A program made the translations under genes and the position numbers. From an uncultured Acidobacteriota bacterium (GTDB taxonomy: Bacteria > Acidobacteriota > Terriglobia > Terriglobales > Acidobacteriaceae), in the NCBI GenBank assembly GCA_903851035.1, contig CAINND010000106.1, positions 1-44,859 of the forward strand: a DNA stretch of 44,859 bases, given 5' to 3'. Below, piece by piece: positions 19,413 to 25,956 of this stretch (its first letter is position 1; every line of letters begins with the position of its first letter). The notes below the pieces were generated by a model that did not search any database, had not been told where the DNA came from, and saw only the letters and a program-made list of their open reading frames with translations.

Positions 19413-20114
19413 ATGGCCGATGCAGACGAGAAACTGAGAGTCGAGTTCAACCAGTGGGCCGCCGATGGCCGCGGCGAGGAGATGGAGTCCCATCACCTGT
19501 GCATTGCCCAGCCCATGTTCCAGCGCATGGCACTGGCGCCCGGCGAGCGCGTGCTCGACCTGGGCTGCGGCACCGGCTGGGCCACCCGCCTGGCCGCCCA
19601 CTCCGTGGAGGGCGGTCCCGGCATGGCCGTCGGCCAGGACATCAGCGAGGAGATGATCGCCCGCGCCCGCGCCGCCAGCGTGGATATCGAAAACGTCCTC
19701 TTCTCCACCGGCGCCGCCGACGAAATTCCCTGGCGCGAGGATTACTTCCACAAAATCTTCTCCATTGAGAGCTTCTACTACTACGCCGACCAGCAGGCCG
19801 TGCTGCGCGAACTGCTGCGCGTCCTGGCTCCCGGCGGACAGCTTTTCATCCTGATTAACCTCTACACCGAGAACCCCTACTCGCTGCGCTGGGTCAAGGA
19901 GTTGAACGTGCCGGTACACGCTCGCTCGGAGAAGGAGTACGTCAAGATGCTCTCCGAGATTGGCTTTGTAGATGCCGTCAGCGAGCGCATCCCCGACCCC
20001 ACGCCCACGCCGGAGACGTATAGCGGCAAGTGGTTTGCCAACGCCGAAGAGCTACGCGACTTCAAGCGCATCGGCGCCCTGCTGCTGGTGGCGCGCAAGC
20101 CTCCGGAGAAATAA
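19413..20114 (+). CDS. Class I SAM-dependent methyltransferase
   Basis: A 233-residue methyltransferase. Motif I VLDLGCGTGWATRLA is near residues 45-60, an acidic residue in GQDISEEMI follows, then a motif near AADEIPW and post-motif APGGQLFILINLY. ATG 19413 is preferred over ATG 19395 because GGGGAGGA at 19399-19405 is well spaced. The substrate is not evident; it resembles small-molecule methyltransferases of the UbiE/arsenite-methyltransferase type. It sits between nuoA (divergent) and nuoB (same strand, 106 bp downstream). A role in quinone methylation is possible but unsupported by specific motifs. Confidence 0.8.
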   Translation: MADADEKLRVEFNQWAADGRGEEMESHHLCIAQPMFQRMALAPGERVLDLGCGTGWATRLAAHSVEGGPGMAVGQDISEEMIARARAASVDIENVLFSTGAADEIPWREDYFHKIFSIESFYYYADQQAVLRELLRVLAPGGQLFILINLYTENPYSLRWVKELNVPVHARSEKEYVKMLSEIGFVDAVSERIPDPTPTPETYSGKWFANAEELRDFKRIGALLLVARKPPEK

Positions 20115-20132
20115 TACTGGCGGGGAATGGGG

Positions 20133-20138
20133 TACAAT
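20133..20138 (+). promoter_or_regulatory. Possible -10 box of nuoB
   Basis: TACAAT matches five of six consensus bases and would give a leader of about 75 nt before nuoB. No clear -35 is seen, and read-through from the methyltransferase gene is equally possible. Confidence 0.3.
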
Positions 20139-20220
20139 GCTCAGTCAACGGGGCGAGCCATGACAGGATGGCGGATCGCCCTACGCAGGTGTGATTCGTT
20201 GTTACACGGGTGAGGATGCT

Positions 20221-20817
20221 ATGAGCAGTTGGTTGGACGATCGCTTCGAAAACAACTTCATGATCAGCACGGTGGACTACGTCTTTAACTGGGCGCGCAA
20301 GTCCGCCATCTGGCCCATGACCTTCGGCCTGGCCTGCTGCGCCATTGAGATGATTGCCAGCTCCACCTCGCGCTTTGACATTGCACGCTTCGGCAGCGAG
20401 GTCTTCCGCCCCTCGCCGCGCCAGAGCGACCTGATGATCGTCGCCGGCACCGTCACGCTCAAGATGGCGCCGGTCGTGCAGCGCATCTACGCCCAGATGC
20501 CCGATCCCAAGTGGGTCATCGCCATGGGCGCCTGCGCCAGCGTCGGCGGCCCGTTCAACTCGTACTCCGTGTTGCAGGGCGTGGATAAAATTGTGCCCGT
20601 GGATGTGTACGTGGTGGGCTGCCCGCCGCGCCCGGAGAATCTTTTTTACGGCCTGCTCAAGCTGCAGGACAAGATTGACCAGATGTCGGTCGCGCGCCGT
20701 CCCACGGCCATCCGCCTGAAGGAGGAGATGGTGGAGGATTTTGCCCAGCGCATGCAGGTGGCACAGCAGGTTAAGCCCGGCGCGGTCAGCGAGATTGCCG
20801 ACACCCACGGCGCCTGA
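20221..20817 (+). CDS. nuoB: NADH-quinone oxidoreductase subunit B, unlinked from the main nuo operon
   Basis: A 198-residue subunit that carries the terminal N2 [4Fe-4S] cluster next to the quinone site. The four ligand cysteines are visible: adjacent cysteines in [10 protein letters not shown], one in GACASVGG and one in [12 protein letters not shown] 20221 is chosen over an upstream in-frame start because GAGG at 20212-20215 precedes it. The gene is normally between nuoA and nuoC. Here it is on the opposite strand, 1.2 kb beyond nuoA and behind a methyltransferase. A strong terminator follows. Confidence 0.92.
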   Translation: MSSWLDDRFENNFMISTVDYVFNWARKSAIWPMTFGLACCAIEMIASSTSRFDIARFGSEVFRPSPRQSDLMIVAGTVTLKMAPVVQRIYAQMPDPKWVIAMGACASVGGPFNSYSVLQGVDKIVPVDVYVVGCPPRPENLFYGLLKLQDKIDQMSVARRPTAIRLKEEMVEDFAQRMQVAQQVKPGAVSEIADTHGA

Positions 20818-20842
20818 TTCCAACTCCTTTTCATTGCACATC

Positions 20843-20873
20843 GCGGCCCTGTCAACCGGGCCGCTTTTCTTTT
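20843..20873 (+). terminator. Rho-independent terminator after nuoB
   Basis: A perfect GCGGCCC/GGGCCGC stem (20843-20849 and 20858-20864) with an 8-nt loop is followed by TTTTCTTTT. Confidence 0.85.
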
Positions 20874-20889
20874 GGACGATCCTGGCGCT

Positions 20890-20953
20890 GGCCAATGGTC
20901 ACCGCCCTATGTGACGCCCATCACTTCCCATTGGCCCGCCCAACCCACAGAAT
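20890..20953 (+). promoter_or_regulatory. Control region of the ferredoxin/kor operon with a CRP-type site in a larger inverted repeat
   Basis: Perfect 9-bp arms GGCCAATGG (20890-20898) and CCATTGGCC (20928-20936) enclose a CRP-like palindrome, TGTGA-CGCCCA-TCACT at 20910-20925 (nine of ten consensus positions). A -10-like CAGAAT lies at 20948-20953, 30.5 bp from the palindrome centre. This is the same spacing as seen upstream of nuoA. Confidence 0.5.
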
Positions 20954-20977
20954 GTGCGGTTGGCGTGAGGAGGTTCC

Positions 20978-21238
20978 ATGGCGCGTGGAAGTGTGTCTAT
21001 AGTCGTTGAGCGGTGTAAAGCTTGCGGCTTTTGTGTTGAGTTTTGTCCCAGCAAAGTGCTGGCCCTTTCCGATGCATTCAATTCCAAGGGGTACCATCCG
21101 CCCCATGCCGTGAATCCCGACAAATGCAGCGGCTGCGATCTTTGCGGCATGTATTGTCCGGACTTCGCCATTCACGGCTACCGCCCCGGCAAGCCCGAAG
21201 CGGCCGACGCGGCGGAAAAAGAGAAGGAGGCCGAATGA
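20978..21238 (+). CDS. korD: 2[4Fe-4S] ferredoxin subunit of 2-oxoacid:ferredoxin oxidoreductase
   Basis: An 86-residue ferredoxin-like protein with two cluster motifs, CKACGFCVEFCP and CSGCDLCGMYCP, and a charged Ala/Glu/Lys tail. It corresponds to the delta subunit of archaeal-type and bacterial 2-oxoacid:ferredoxin oxidoreductases. It would pass electrons from the catalytic subunits to a soluble ferredoxin or directly to a partner. GAGGAGG at 20966-20972 sets the start. Its stop overlaps the next start (ATGA), so it is co-translated with the alpha subunit. Confidence 0.87.
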   Translation: MARGSVSIVVERCKACGFCVEFCPSKVLALSDAFNSKGYHPPHAVNPDKCSGCDLCGMYCPDFAIHGYRPGKPEAADAAEKEKEAE

Positions 21239-22398
21239 CGCACGCAGATCCCGTCGGCGTACTGACCGGAGCGCACTTCCTGGATGGCGACCACGCCGCC
21301 TGCGAAGGCGCCATCTGTGCCGGAGCACGCTTCTCCGCCGGATATCCCATCACGCCATCCACTGAGGTTGTCGAGCGCTTCAGCCATCGCGCGCCCAAGA
21401 TTGGCGCCACGTTCATCCAGATGGAAGACGAACTGGCGGCCTCCATCGCCATTCTCGGCGCCGTCTGGGGAGGCGTGAAGGCCTTCACCGTCACTAGCGG
21501 CCCCGGCTTCAGCCTGATGATGGAGCACATTGGCTACGCCGTGATGACTGAAACTCCCTGCGTGTTTATTGACGTGCAGCGCGGCGGCCCCAGCACAGGC
21601 CTGCCCACCCTGCCCGCGCAGGCAGACATGATGCAGGTCAAGTGGGGCTCGCATGGCGACTACGAGATCATCGCGCTCTGCCCCAACTCGCCGCAGGAGT
21701 GCTTCGACCTCACCATCAAGGCCTTCAATCTCTCGGAGAAGTATCGCGTGCCGGTCTTCGTCATGATGGATGAAGTCGTGGGCCACATGACGGAGAAGGT
21801 CGTCATTCCCCGCGCCGAGGAGATCGAGATTGAGCCGCGCCACTTCACCACGCAGGACAAGAGCAGCTTCCAGCTCTACGCGCCCGTGGGCGAGGAGCAG
21901 ACGCCGGAGATGGCCAAGGCCGGCGACGGCTACAAGGTGCACGTCACCGGACTGACGCACGATGAGCGCGGCTATCCCAACATGACGCCCGCCGTGCAGG
22001 AGCGCATGGTCAAGCGGTTGGTCACCAAGATTCGCGACAACGCCGAAAAGATCTGCATCACCGAACAGAATGAGGTAGAGGGCGCCGACGTGGTCGTCGT
22101 CAGCTACGGCATCACCTCTCGCGTGGCGCAGCGCGCCGTGGAAATGGCGCGCGCCAAGGGCCTGAAGGTGGGCACGGTGCGGCTGATTACCGCATGGCCA
22201 TTCCCGGATCACGTCATCCGCGCCATCGCCCCCAAGGTGAAGGGCTTTGTGGTGGCCGAACTTAACCTGGGCCAGATGGTCCGCGAGGTGGAGCGCTCGG
22301 TGGCAGGCAAGTGCCGCGTCGCCCACGTGGGCCATGCCGGCGGAACCGTGCACAAGCCCGAAGAAATCCTGAAGGCCATTGAGGAGGTGGCGCGATGA
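21235..22398 (+). CDS. korA: 2-oxoacid:ferredoxin oxidoreductase, alpha subunit
   Basis: A 387-residue alpha subunit. The pyrimidine-binding region of the TPP enzyme fold is recognisable (SAGYPITPSTE, then MEDELAASIAILGAVWGG and TSGPGFSLM), and the C-terminal transketolase-like domain follows. Separate alpha, beta and gamma proteins and the sequence style favour 2-oxoglutarate as substrate (KorA) over pyruvate, but 2-oxoisovalerate cannot be excluded. The reaction oxidatively decarboxylates the 2-oxoacid to acyl-CoA with reduction of ferredoxin. AGGAGG at 21225-21230 and the ATGA overlaps on both sides fix the start and end. Confidence 0.88.
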   Translation: MTHADPVGVLTGAHFLDGDHAACEGAICAGARFSAGYPITPSTEVVERFSHRAPKIGATFIQMEDELAASIAILGAVWGGVKAFTVTSGPGFSLMMEHIGYAVMTETPCVFIDVQRGGPSTGLPTLPAQADMMQVKWGSHGDYEIIALCPNSPQECFDLTIKAFNLSEKYRVPVFVMMDEVVGHMTEKVVIPRAEEIEIEPRHFTTQDKSSFQLYAPVGEEQTPEMAKAGDGYKVHVTGLTHDERGYPNMTPAVQERMVKRLVTKIRDNAEKICITEQNEVEGADVVVVSYGITSRVAQRAVEMARAKGLKVGTVRLITAWPFPDHVIRAIAPKVKGFVVAELNLGQMVREVERSVAGKCRVAHVGHAGGTVHKPEEILKAIEEVAR

Positions 22399-23276
22399 GC
22401 ACACCCATTTGTATTCAGAAGGCCCCGGAGAATCCGGTAGAGAGCTTCCTGCGCACCGACCGCATGCCGCACATCTGGTGTCCCGGATGCGGCATCGGCA
22501 CCACGGTCAACTGCTTTACCCGCGCGCTGATTGACAGCAAGACCGACCTCAACAAGCTGAGCATCGTCAGCGGCATCGGCTGCACCGGCCGCGTGGCTGG
22601 CTACGTCAACCTGGATAGCTTCCACACCACGCACGGCCGCGCCATACCCTTTGCCACCGGCCTCAAGCTGGCCAGCCCGGAGATGACCGTGGTGGTTTAC
22701 AGCGGCGACGGCGATCTGTTCGCCATCGGCGGCAACCACCTCATCCACGCCGCCCGCCGCAACGTGGATCTCAAGGTCATCTGCGTCAACAACCTTACCT
22801 ATGCCATGACCGGAGGCCAGACCGGCCCGGCCACCCCGCTGGATGTCATCACGGCCACGGCACCTTACGGAACTTACGACCCGGCCTTCAACCTGCCGTA
22901 CCTGGTCGAAGCAGCCGGCGCCGTGTACGTCGCACGCTGGACGACCTTCCACGTCAAGCAACTGGCCAAGTCCATGCAGGAGATGTTCAAGAAGAAGGGC
23001 TTCTGCTTTATCGAAGTCGTCTCGCCCTGCCCGACGCTTTACCAGCGCCGCAACAAGATGGGCGATGCGCTGGACACCATGAAGTTCTACAAGGAAGTCA
23101 GCAAGGTCAAGCACGGAGCGCCCACCAACGAGGTCGGCCTCAGCAAGAGCGGAGAGATCATCGTGGGCAAGTTCGTGGATCGCGAGCGGCCGGACTTTGA
23201 GACCATGATGAAGGCGCACCTTGAGGCGTCACTTGGAGAGAAATACATCCCGGCGGAGGCTCCCACATGCAGCTAA
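22395..23276 (+). CDS. korB: 2-oxoacid:ferredoxin oxidoreductase, beta subunit (TPP-binding)
   Basis: A 293-residue beta subunit. It holds the thiamine diphosphate/Mg motif starting GDGDLFAIGGNHLIHA and ending VNN. The cysteines of a [4Fe-4S] cluster lie in WCPGCGIG, GIGCTGR and the later CPTLYQR segment. It forms the catalytic core with KorA. It overlaps korA by 4 nt and korC by 10 nt, so the three subunits are made in a fixed ratio. Confidence 0.9.
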   Translation: MSTPICIQKAPENPVESFLRTDRMPHIWCPGCGIGTTVNCFTRALIDSKTDLNKLSIVSGIGCTGRVAGYVNLDSFHTTHGRAIPFATGLKLASPEMTVVVYSGDGDLFAIGGNHLIHAARRNVDLKVICVNNLTYAMTGGQTGPATPLDVITATAPYGTYDPAFNLPYLVEAAGAVYVARWTTFHVKQLAKSMQEMFKKKGFCFIEVVSPCPTLYQRRNKMGDALDTMKFYKEVSKVKHGAPTNEVGLSKSGEIIVGKFVDRERPDFETMMKAHLEASLGEKYIPAEAPTCS

Positions 23277-23863
23277 CTGAACTTCGCATTGCCGGCTTCG
23301 GCGGACAGGGCGTCATCATGTGCGCCAGCGTCATCGGCCGCGCCGCCTCTATTGTGGAGAACGGCTACGCCACCATGACGCAGAACTTCGGCCCGGAGGC
23401 GCGCGGTGGAGCCTGCTCGGCGCAACTCGTGCTCTCGCCCACGCCCGTGCTGTATCCCTACGTCAACAAGGCGGACCTGATGGTGCTGATGTCGCAGGAG
23501 GCCTACGTGAAGTTTGCGCAGGACATCAAGCCCGGCGGCACGCTCATCGTGGAGCAGGACCTGGTGCGTGTGCAGGGCCTGGACATTCCGGACGTCAAGG
23601 TCTTCGCCATTCCGGCCACGCGCATTGCCGAGGAGTTGGGCAAAAAGATGGTGCTGAACGTGGTGATGACCGGCTTCTTCGGCGCCATCAGCCAGCTCAT
23701 CTCGCGCGAGTCGCTACGCAAGGCCGTGCTGGATTCGGTGCCCGCGGCCTTTGCCGAGTTGAACGGCAAGGCCTACGACGCCGGCTACGAATACGGCCTC
23801 AAGCACATGCAGTCCGGCGCGCTCGACCTGGGCGAGGAAGACCCGGTCACCATCACGGAGTAG
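23267..23863 (+). CDS. korC: 2-oxoacid:ferredoxin oxidoreductase, gamma subunit
   Basis: A 198-residue gamma subunit of the pyruvate/2-oxoglutarate ferredoxin oxidoreductase family. The N-terminal GFGGQGVIMCASVIGRAA segment and the NFGPEARGGACSAQL motif are typical. The start at 23267 lies within the last codons of korB and has GGCGGAGG at 23252-23258. It completes the plus-strand korD-A-B-C operon. An imperfect hairpin at 23878-23902 without a T-run follows. Confidence 0.88.
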   Translation: MQLTELRIAGFGGQGVIMCASVIGRAASIVENGYATMTQNFGPEARGGACSAQLVLSPTPVLYPYVNKADLMVLMSQEAYVKFAQDIKPGGTLIVEQDLVRVQGLDIPDVKVFAIPATRIAEELGKKMVLNVVMTGFFGAISQLISRESLRKAVLDSVPAAFAELNGKAYDAGYEYGLKHMQSGALDLGEEDPVTITE

Positions 23864-23947
23864 ACTTCCATGGCGTAGTGGCGTCGTGCACAACGGCGCC
23901 ACGCGCACATCGCTCCGCCTGTGGCACAATGGAACTGCATCCCACGG

Positions 23948-24031
23948 GCGGGGATGGTGAAATGGCAGACACACTAGCCTTAGGAGCTAGCGCCGCAAGG
24001 CATGGGGGTTCAAGTCCCCCTCCCCGCACCA
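23948..24031 (+). tRNA. tRNA-Leu (anticodon UAG)
   Basis: The acceptor stem GCGGGGA pairs with TCCCCGC and is followed by an encoded ACCA. The anticodon stem CTAGC/GCTAG encloses the seven-base loop CTTAGGA with anticodon TAG at 23981-23983. The T-arm GGGGGTTCAAGTCCCCC is perfect, and the long variable arm is typical of leucine tRNA. Confidence 0.96.
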
Positions 24032-24040
24032 AATAATTTT

Positions 24041-24084
24041 CGCAATGAAAAGGGCCGGTCTTCGCGACCGGCCTTCTCGCGTCT
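24041..24084 (+). repeat. 44-bp repeat, left copy, containing the tRNA-Leu terminator hairpin
   Basis: The segment is 37/44 identical to 35217-35260, with a 21-bp identical core at 24055-24075. The hairpin is GGCCGGTC/GACCGGCC with a TTCGC loop (24053-24073), followed by TTCTCG, a weak T-run. It lies 10 bp after tRNA-Leu. It may be half of an island boundary or a commonly reused terminator. Confidence 0.6.
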
Positions 24085-24085
24085 C

Positions 24086-24241
24086 CGGCAGATGATGGCT
24101 ACAGAGCTACTGAGCAAAGGCGTAGCGATAGAATCCGTTACAGCTATTCACGGTAACTCTCCAGCAATCGTTTACAAACACAATGCTCCGTGGGTTGCGT
24201 CACGGCAGAAAGACTTGGATAAAGCCGTAAAGTTGGTTTGA
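24086..24241 (+). pseudogene. C-terminal remnant of a tyrosine recombinase (phage/island integrase)
   Basis: About 50 codons encode a segment that matches the extreme C-terminus of tyrosine recombinases: ATELLSKGV, then a GNSPAIVYKH box, APWVASRQ and a final helix ending before TGA at 24239. In intact members the KHYAPWV-type motif holds the catalytic tyrosine; here that position is asparagine. The rest of the catalytic domain is missing, and the sequence is joined directly to the tRNA terminator. Codon choice (ATA, GTA, CTA) is less GC-biased than its neighbours. It is therefore a dead integrase fragment at a tRNA, a classic island-edge scar. Confidence 0.7.
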
Positions 24242-24432
24242 CGGTAAAAGCTCTGGACCGTTTGCTAGTGATTCTGGCCGCGTCGCGATGGTGTTGAAAG
24301 TAGTTGCCCGCTGAAAGAGGCATTTCTGGATGAGAATGATGCATTTGGGGGTTTGTCACTACATCCGCAGCTAACTGCTGCGCATCGCACCGGAGCGCTA
24401 TCACGATCAGTTGTAACCCTGCAGCCGTAACC

Positions 24433-25353
24433 CTACAGATGAATCCACCCGCTACGGATGAGTATCAGCATGATGGGGGCGACCAGCGCCCATAGCAGAA
24501 GCCCCTGGGCCAGCGGACGCACGCCAACCTGCCTTAGCGTCTGCCGCGAGAGTCCTGTGCCGATGAGGTAGAGCGTGACGGTGAGGCCAACGGTTCCCAG
24601 GTGTGCCAACGTTTGAAAAAGGTGAGCAGGCAGCGGCAGATAGCTGTTGGCCAGTGCTGCCAGGCAGAAGTATCCGATGAACCAGGGCCACTGTACCTTC
24701 GCCGTGCTTTTGCGGATGAAGGCCGAGACCATTGTCAGGGGGACAATCCAAAGAGCGCGCGCCAGTTTGACCGTGGTGCCGATGGCAAGTGCCGTGGCGC
24801 CGTACTTGGCCGTGGCTCCGACAACGCTACTGGTGTCATGAATGGCGAGGGCCGACCACAGACCGAACTGCTCCTGGGTTAAATGCAGTGCGTGGCCAAT
24901 CTGCGGAAAGGTGAGCAGTGCTACTGAGTTGAGCACGAAGACCGTGCCCAGGCTGACGGCCATCTCCTCGTCGGTGGCCTGCATGACAGGGCCGACGGCG
25001 GCAATGGCAGAGCCTCCGCAGATGGCCGTGCCTGTGGTGATGAGGAATGACGACGTCTTTGGAACGCGTAGCAGCCAGCCTATCAGGCGGCCCGCCAGCA
25101 TAATCGCGAGAATGCTGATTGCCGTATAAAGGAAGCCTTCGGTGCCGGTGCGCACCACCTGGCGCAGGTTCATTCCAAAGCCAAGCGCAACAACAGAGAT
25201 CTGCAGAAGAAATCGCGAGAGCTTGCGTGCATCCAGATGATAGGGGTGGGGGACTGTGAGGCCGTAAAGCAATCCGCCGGCCAGGGCCAGCGGTGGGGAG
25301 ATGAGTCCGCTGGCAGCCAGAATCATCCCCACAAAAAAGACATTCTTCTCCAT
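24433..25353 (-). CDS. yeiH: YeiH/UPF0324-family putative sulfur-anion exporter
   Basis: A roughly 306-residue membrane protein with about ten hydrophobic helices. Family signatures include VVALGFGMNLRQV, the glycine-rich TGTAICGGSAIAAVGPV and HDTSSVVGA. Members are annotated as putative sulfate exporters, and Escherichia coli YeiH is linked to sulfite handling through the LysR regulator YeiE (from memory). ATG 25353 is preferred over a TTG 36 bp upstream that has no ribosome binding site, although the GGAG before 25353 is rather close. It is the third gene of the minus-strand run mccA-rhodanese-yeiH, 102 bp after the rhodanese-like gene. This supports removal of toxic sulfite or a sulfur product. 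Confidence 0.8.
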   Translation of the reverse strand: MEKNVFFVGMILAASGLISPPLALAGGLLYGLTVPHPYHLDARKLSRFLLQISVVALGFGMNLRQVVRTGTEGFLYTAISILAIMLAGRLIGWLLRVPKTSSFLITTGTAICGGSAIAAVGPVMQATDEEMAVSLGTVFVLNSVALLTFPQIGHALHLTQEQFGLWSALAIHDTSSVVGATAKYGATALAIGTTVKLARALWIVPLTMVSAFIRKSTAKVQWPWFIGYFCLAALANSYLPLPAHLFQTLAHLGTVGLTVTLYLIGTGLSRQTLRQVGVRPLAQGLLLWALVAPIMLILIRSGWIHL

Positions 25354-25455
25354 GTCTCCATTGTGCGGCAGGAATTCGACGGGCGCCAATCACTATTCAT
25401 GATGAGTGATTTGCCGTGAATGTAGCCTGTTTGTGCCATGCCGCCAAAGCGGCGG

Positions 25456-25878
25456 CTAGTGCTTGGCGTCCTTCTCCACGGGAAGGCCTGCCAGCACCCA
25501 TCCGCTTATGCCATCGGGCATAACGAAGACCTTGCTGTAGCCGAGTTTGACGGCCTCGTGGGCAGCGGAATGGCTGGCCGAGCAGCGGCGGTTATAGCAG
25601 TAAAAGACAACGGTGGCCTGGTGATCAGCGGGGAGAAAACTCTGCAGCTGCTCGCTAGTGACCCACACCGAACCGGGCACATGGTACTGGGCATGCACCT
25701 CGGGTTCGTTGCAGTCCAAGAAGAAAACTCCGGGCTTGCCGTGCAGCGCATTGGCCTCACGCAGGCTGACCGTCTGGTACTGCTCGCCTTCCACGGGCGT
25801 GGAGGCCAGCAAAGGGATTGCGGTAACCAAGAGCGCGGCCAGGGCCAGCGCAAGCAAAGATAGTTTCAAAATTCGCAT
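25456..25878 (-). CDS. Secreted single-domain rhodanese-like protein
   Basis: A 140-residue protein with an N-terminal signal peptide (hydrophobic core LSLLALALAALLVTAIPLLAS) and one rhodanese domain. The active-site loop reads YCYNRRCSAS, with the sulfur-accepting cysteine and the arginine four residues later, as in PspE-type periplasmic rhodaneses. The start at 25878 has GGAG four bases upstream; a longer frame from 25935 would put 19 polar residues before the signal. A periplasmic sulfurtransferase beside a periplasmic sulfite reductase could move sulfane sulfur, for example thiosulfate to sulfite. It lies 78 bp after mccA. Confidence 0.82.
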   Translation of the reverse strand: MRILKLSLLALALAALLVTAIPLLASTPVEGEQYQTVSLREANALHGKPGVFFLDCNEPEVHAQYHVPGSVWVTSEQLQSFLPADHQATVVFYCYNRRCSASHSAAHEAVKLGYSKVFVMPDGISGWVLAGLPVEKDAKH

Positions 25879-25956
25879 CGATCTCCACATCTGAAAGCGA
25901 GATGGGACGGCGTACGGCAGGATCCGCCGCCCCAATCTCTCAGGAGGTTACATCCA

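Noticed and set aside
24413-24438. A 12-bp near-direct repeat (GTAACCCTGCAG and GTAACCCTACAG) at the yeiH 3' end
   Set aside because: Only two short copies overlap a stop codon, with no link to a mobile element boundary or structure.
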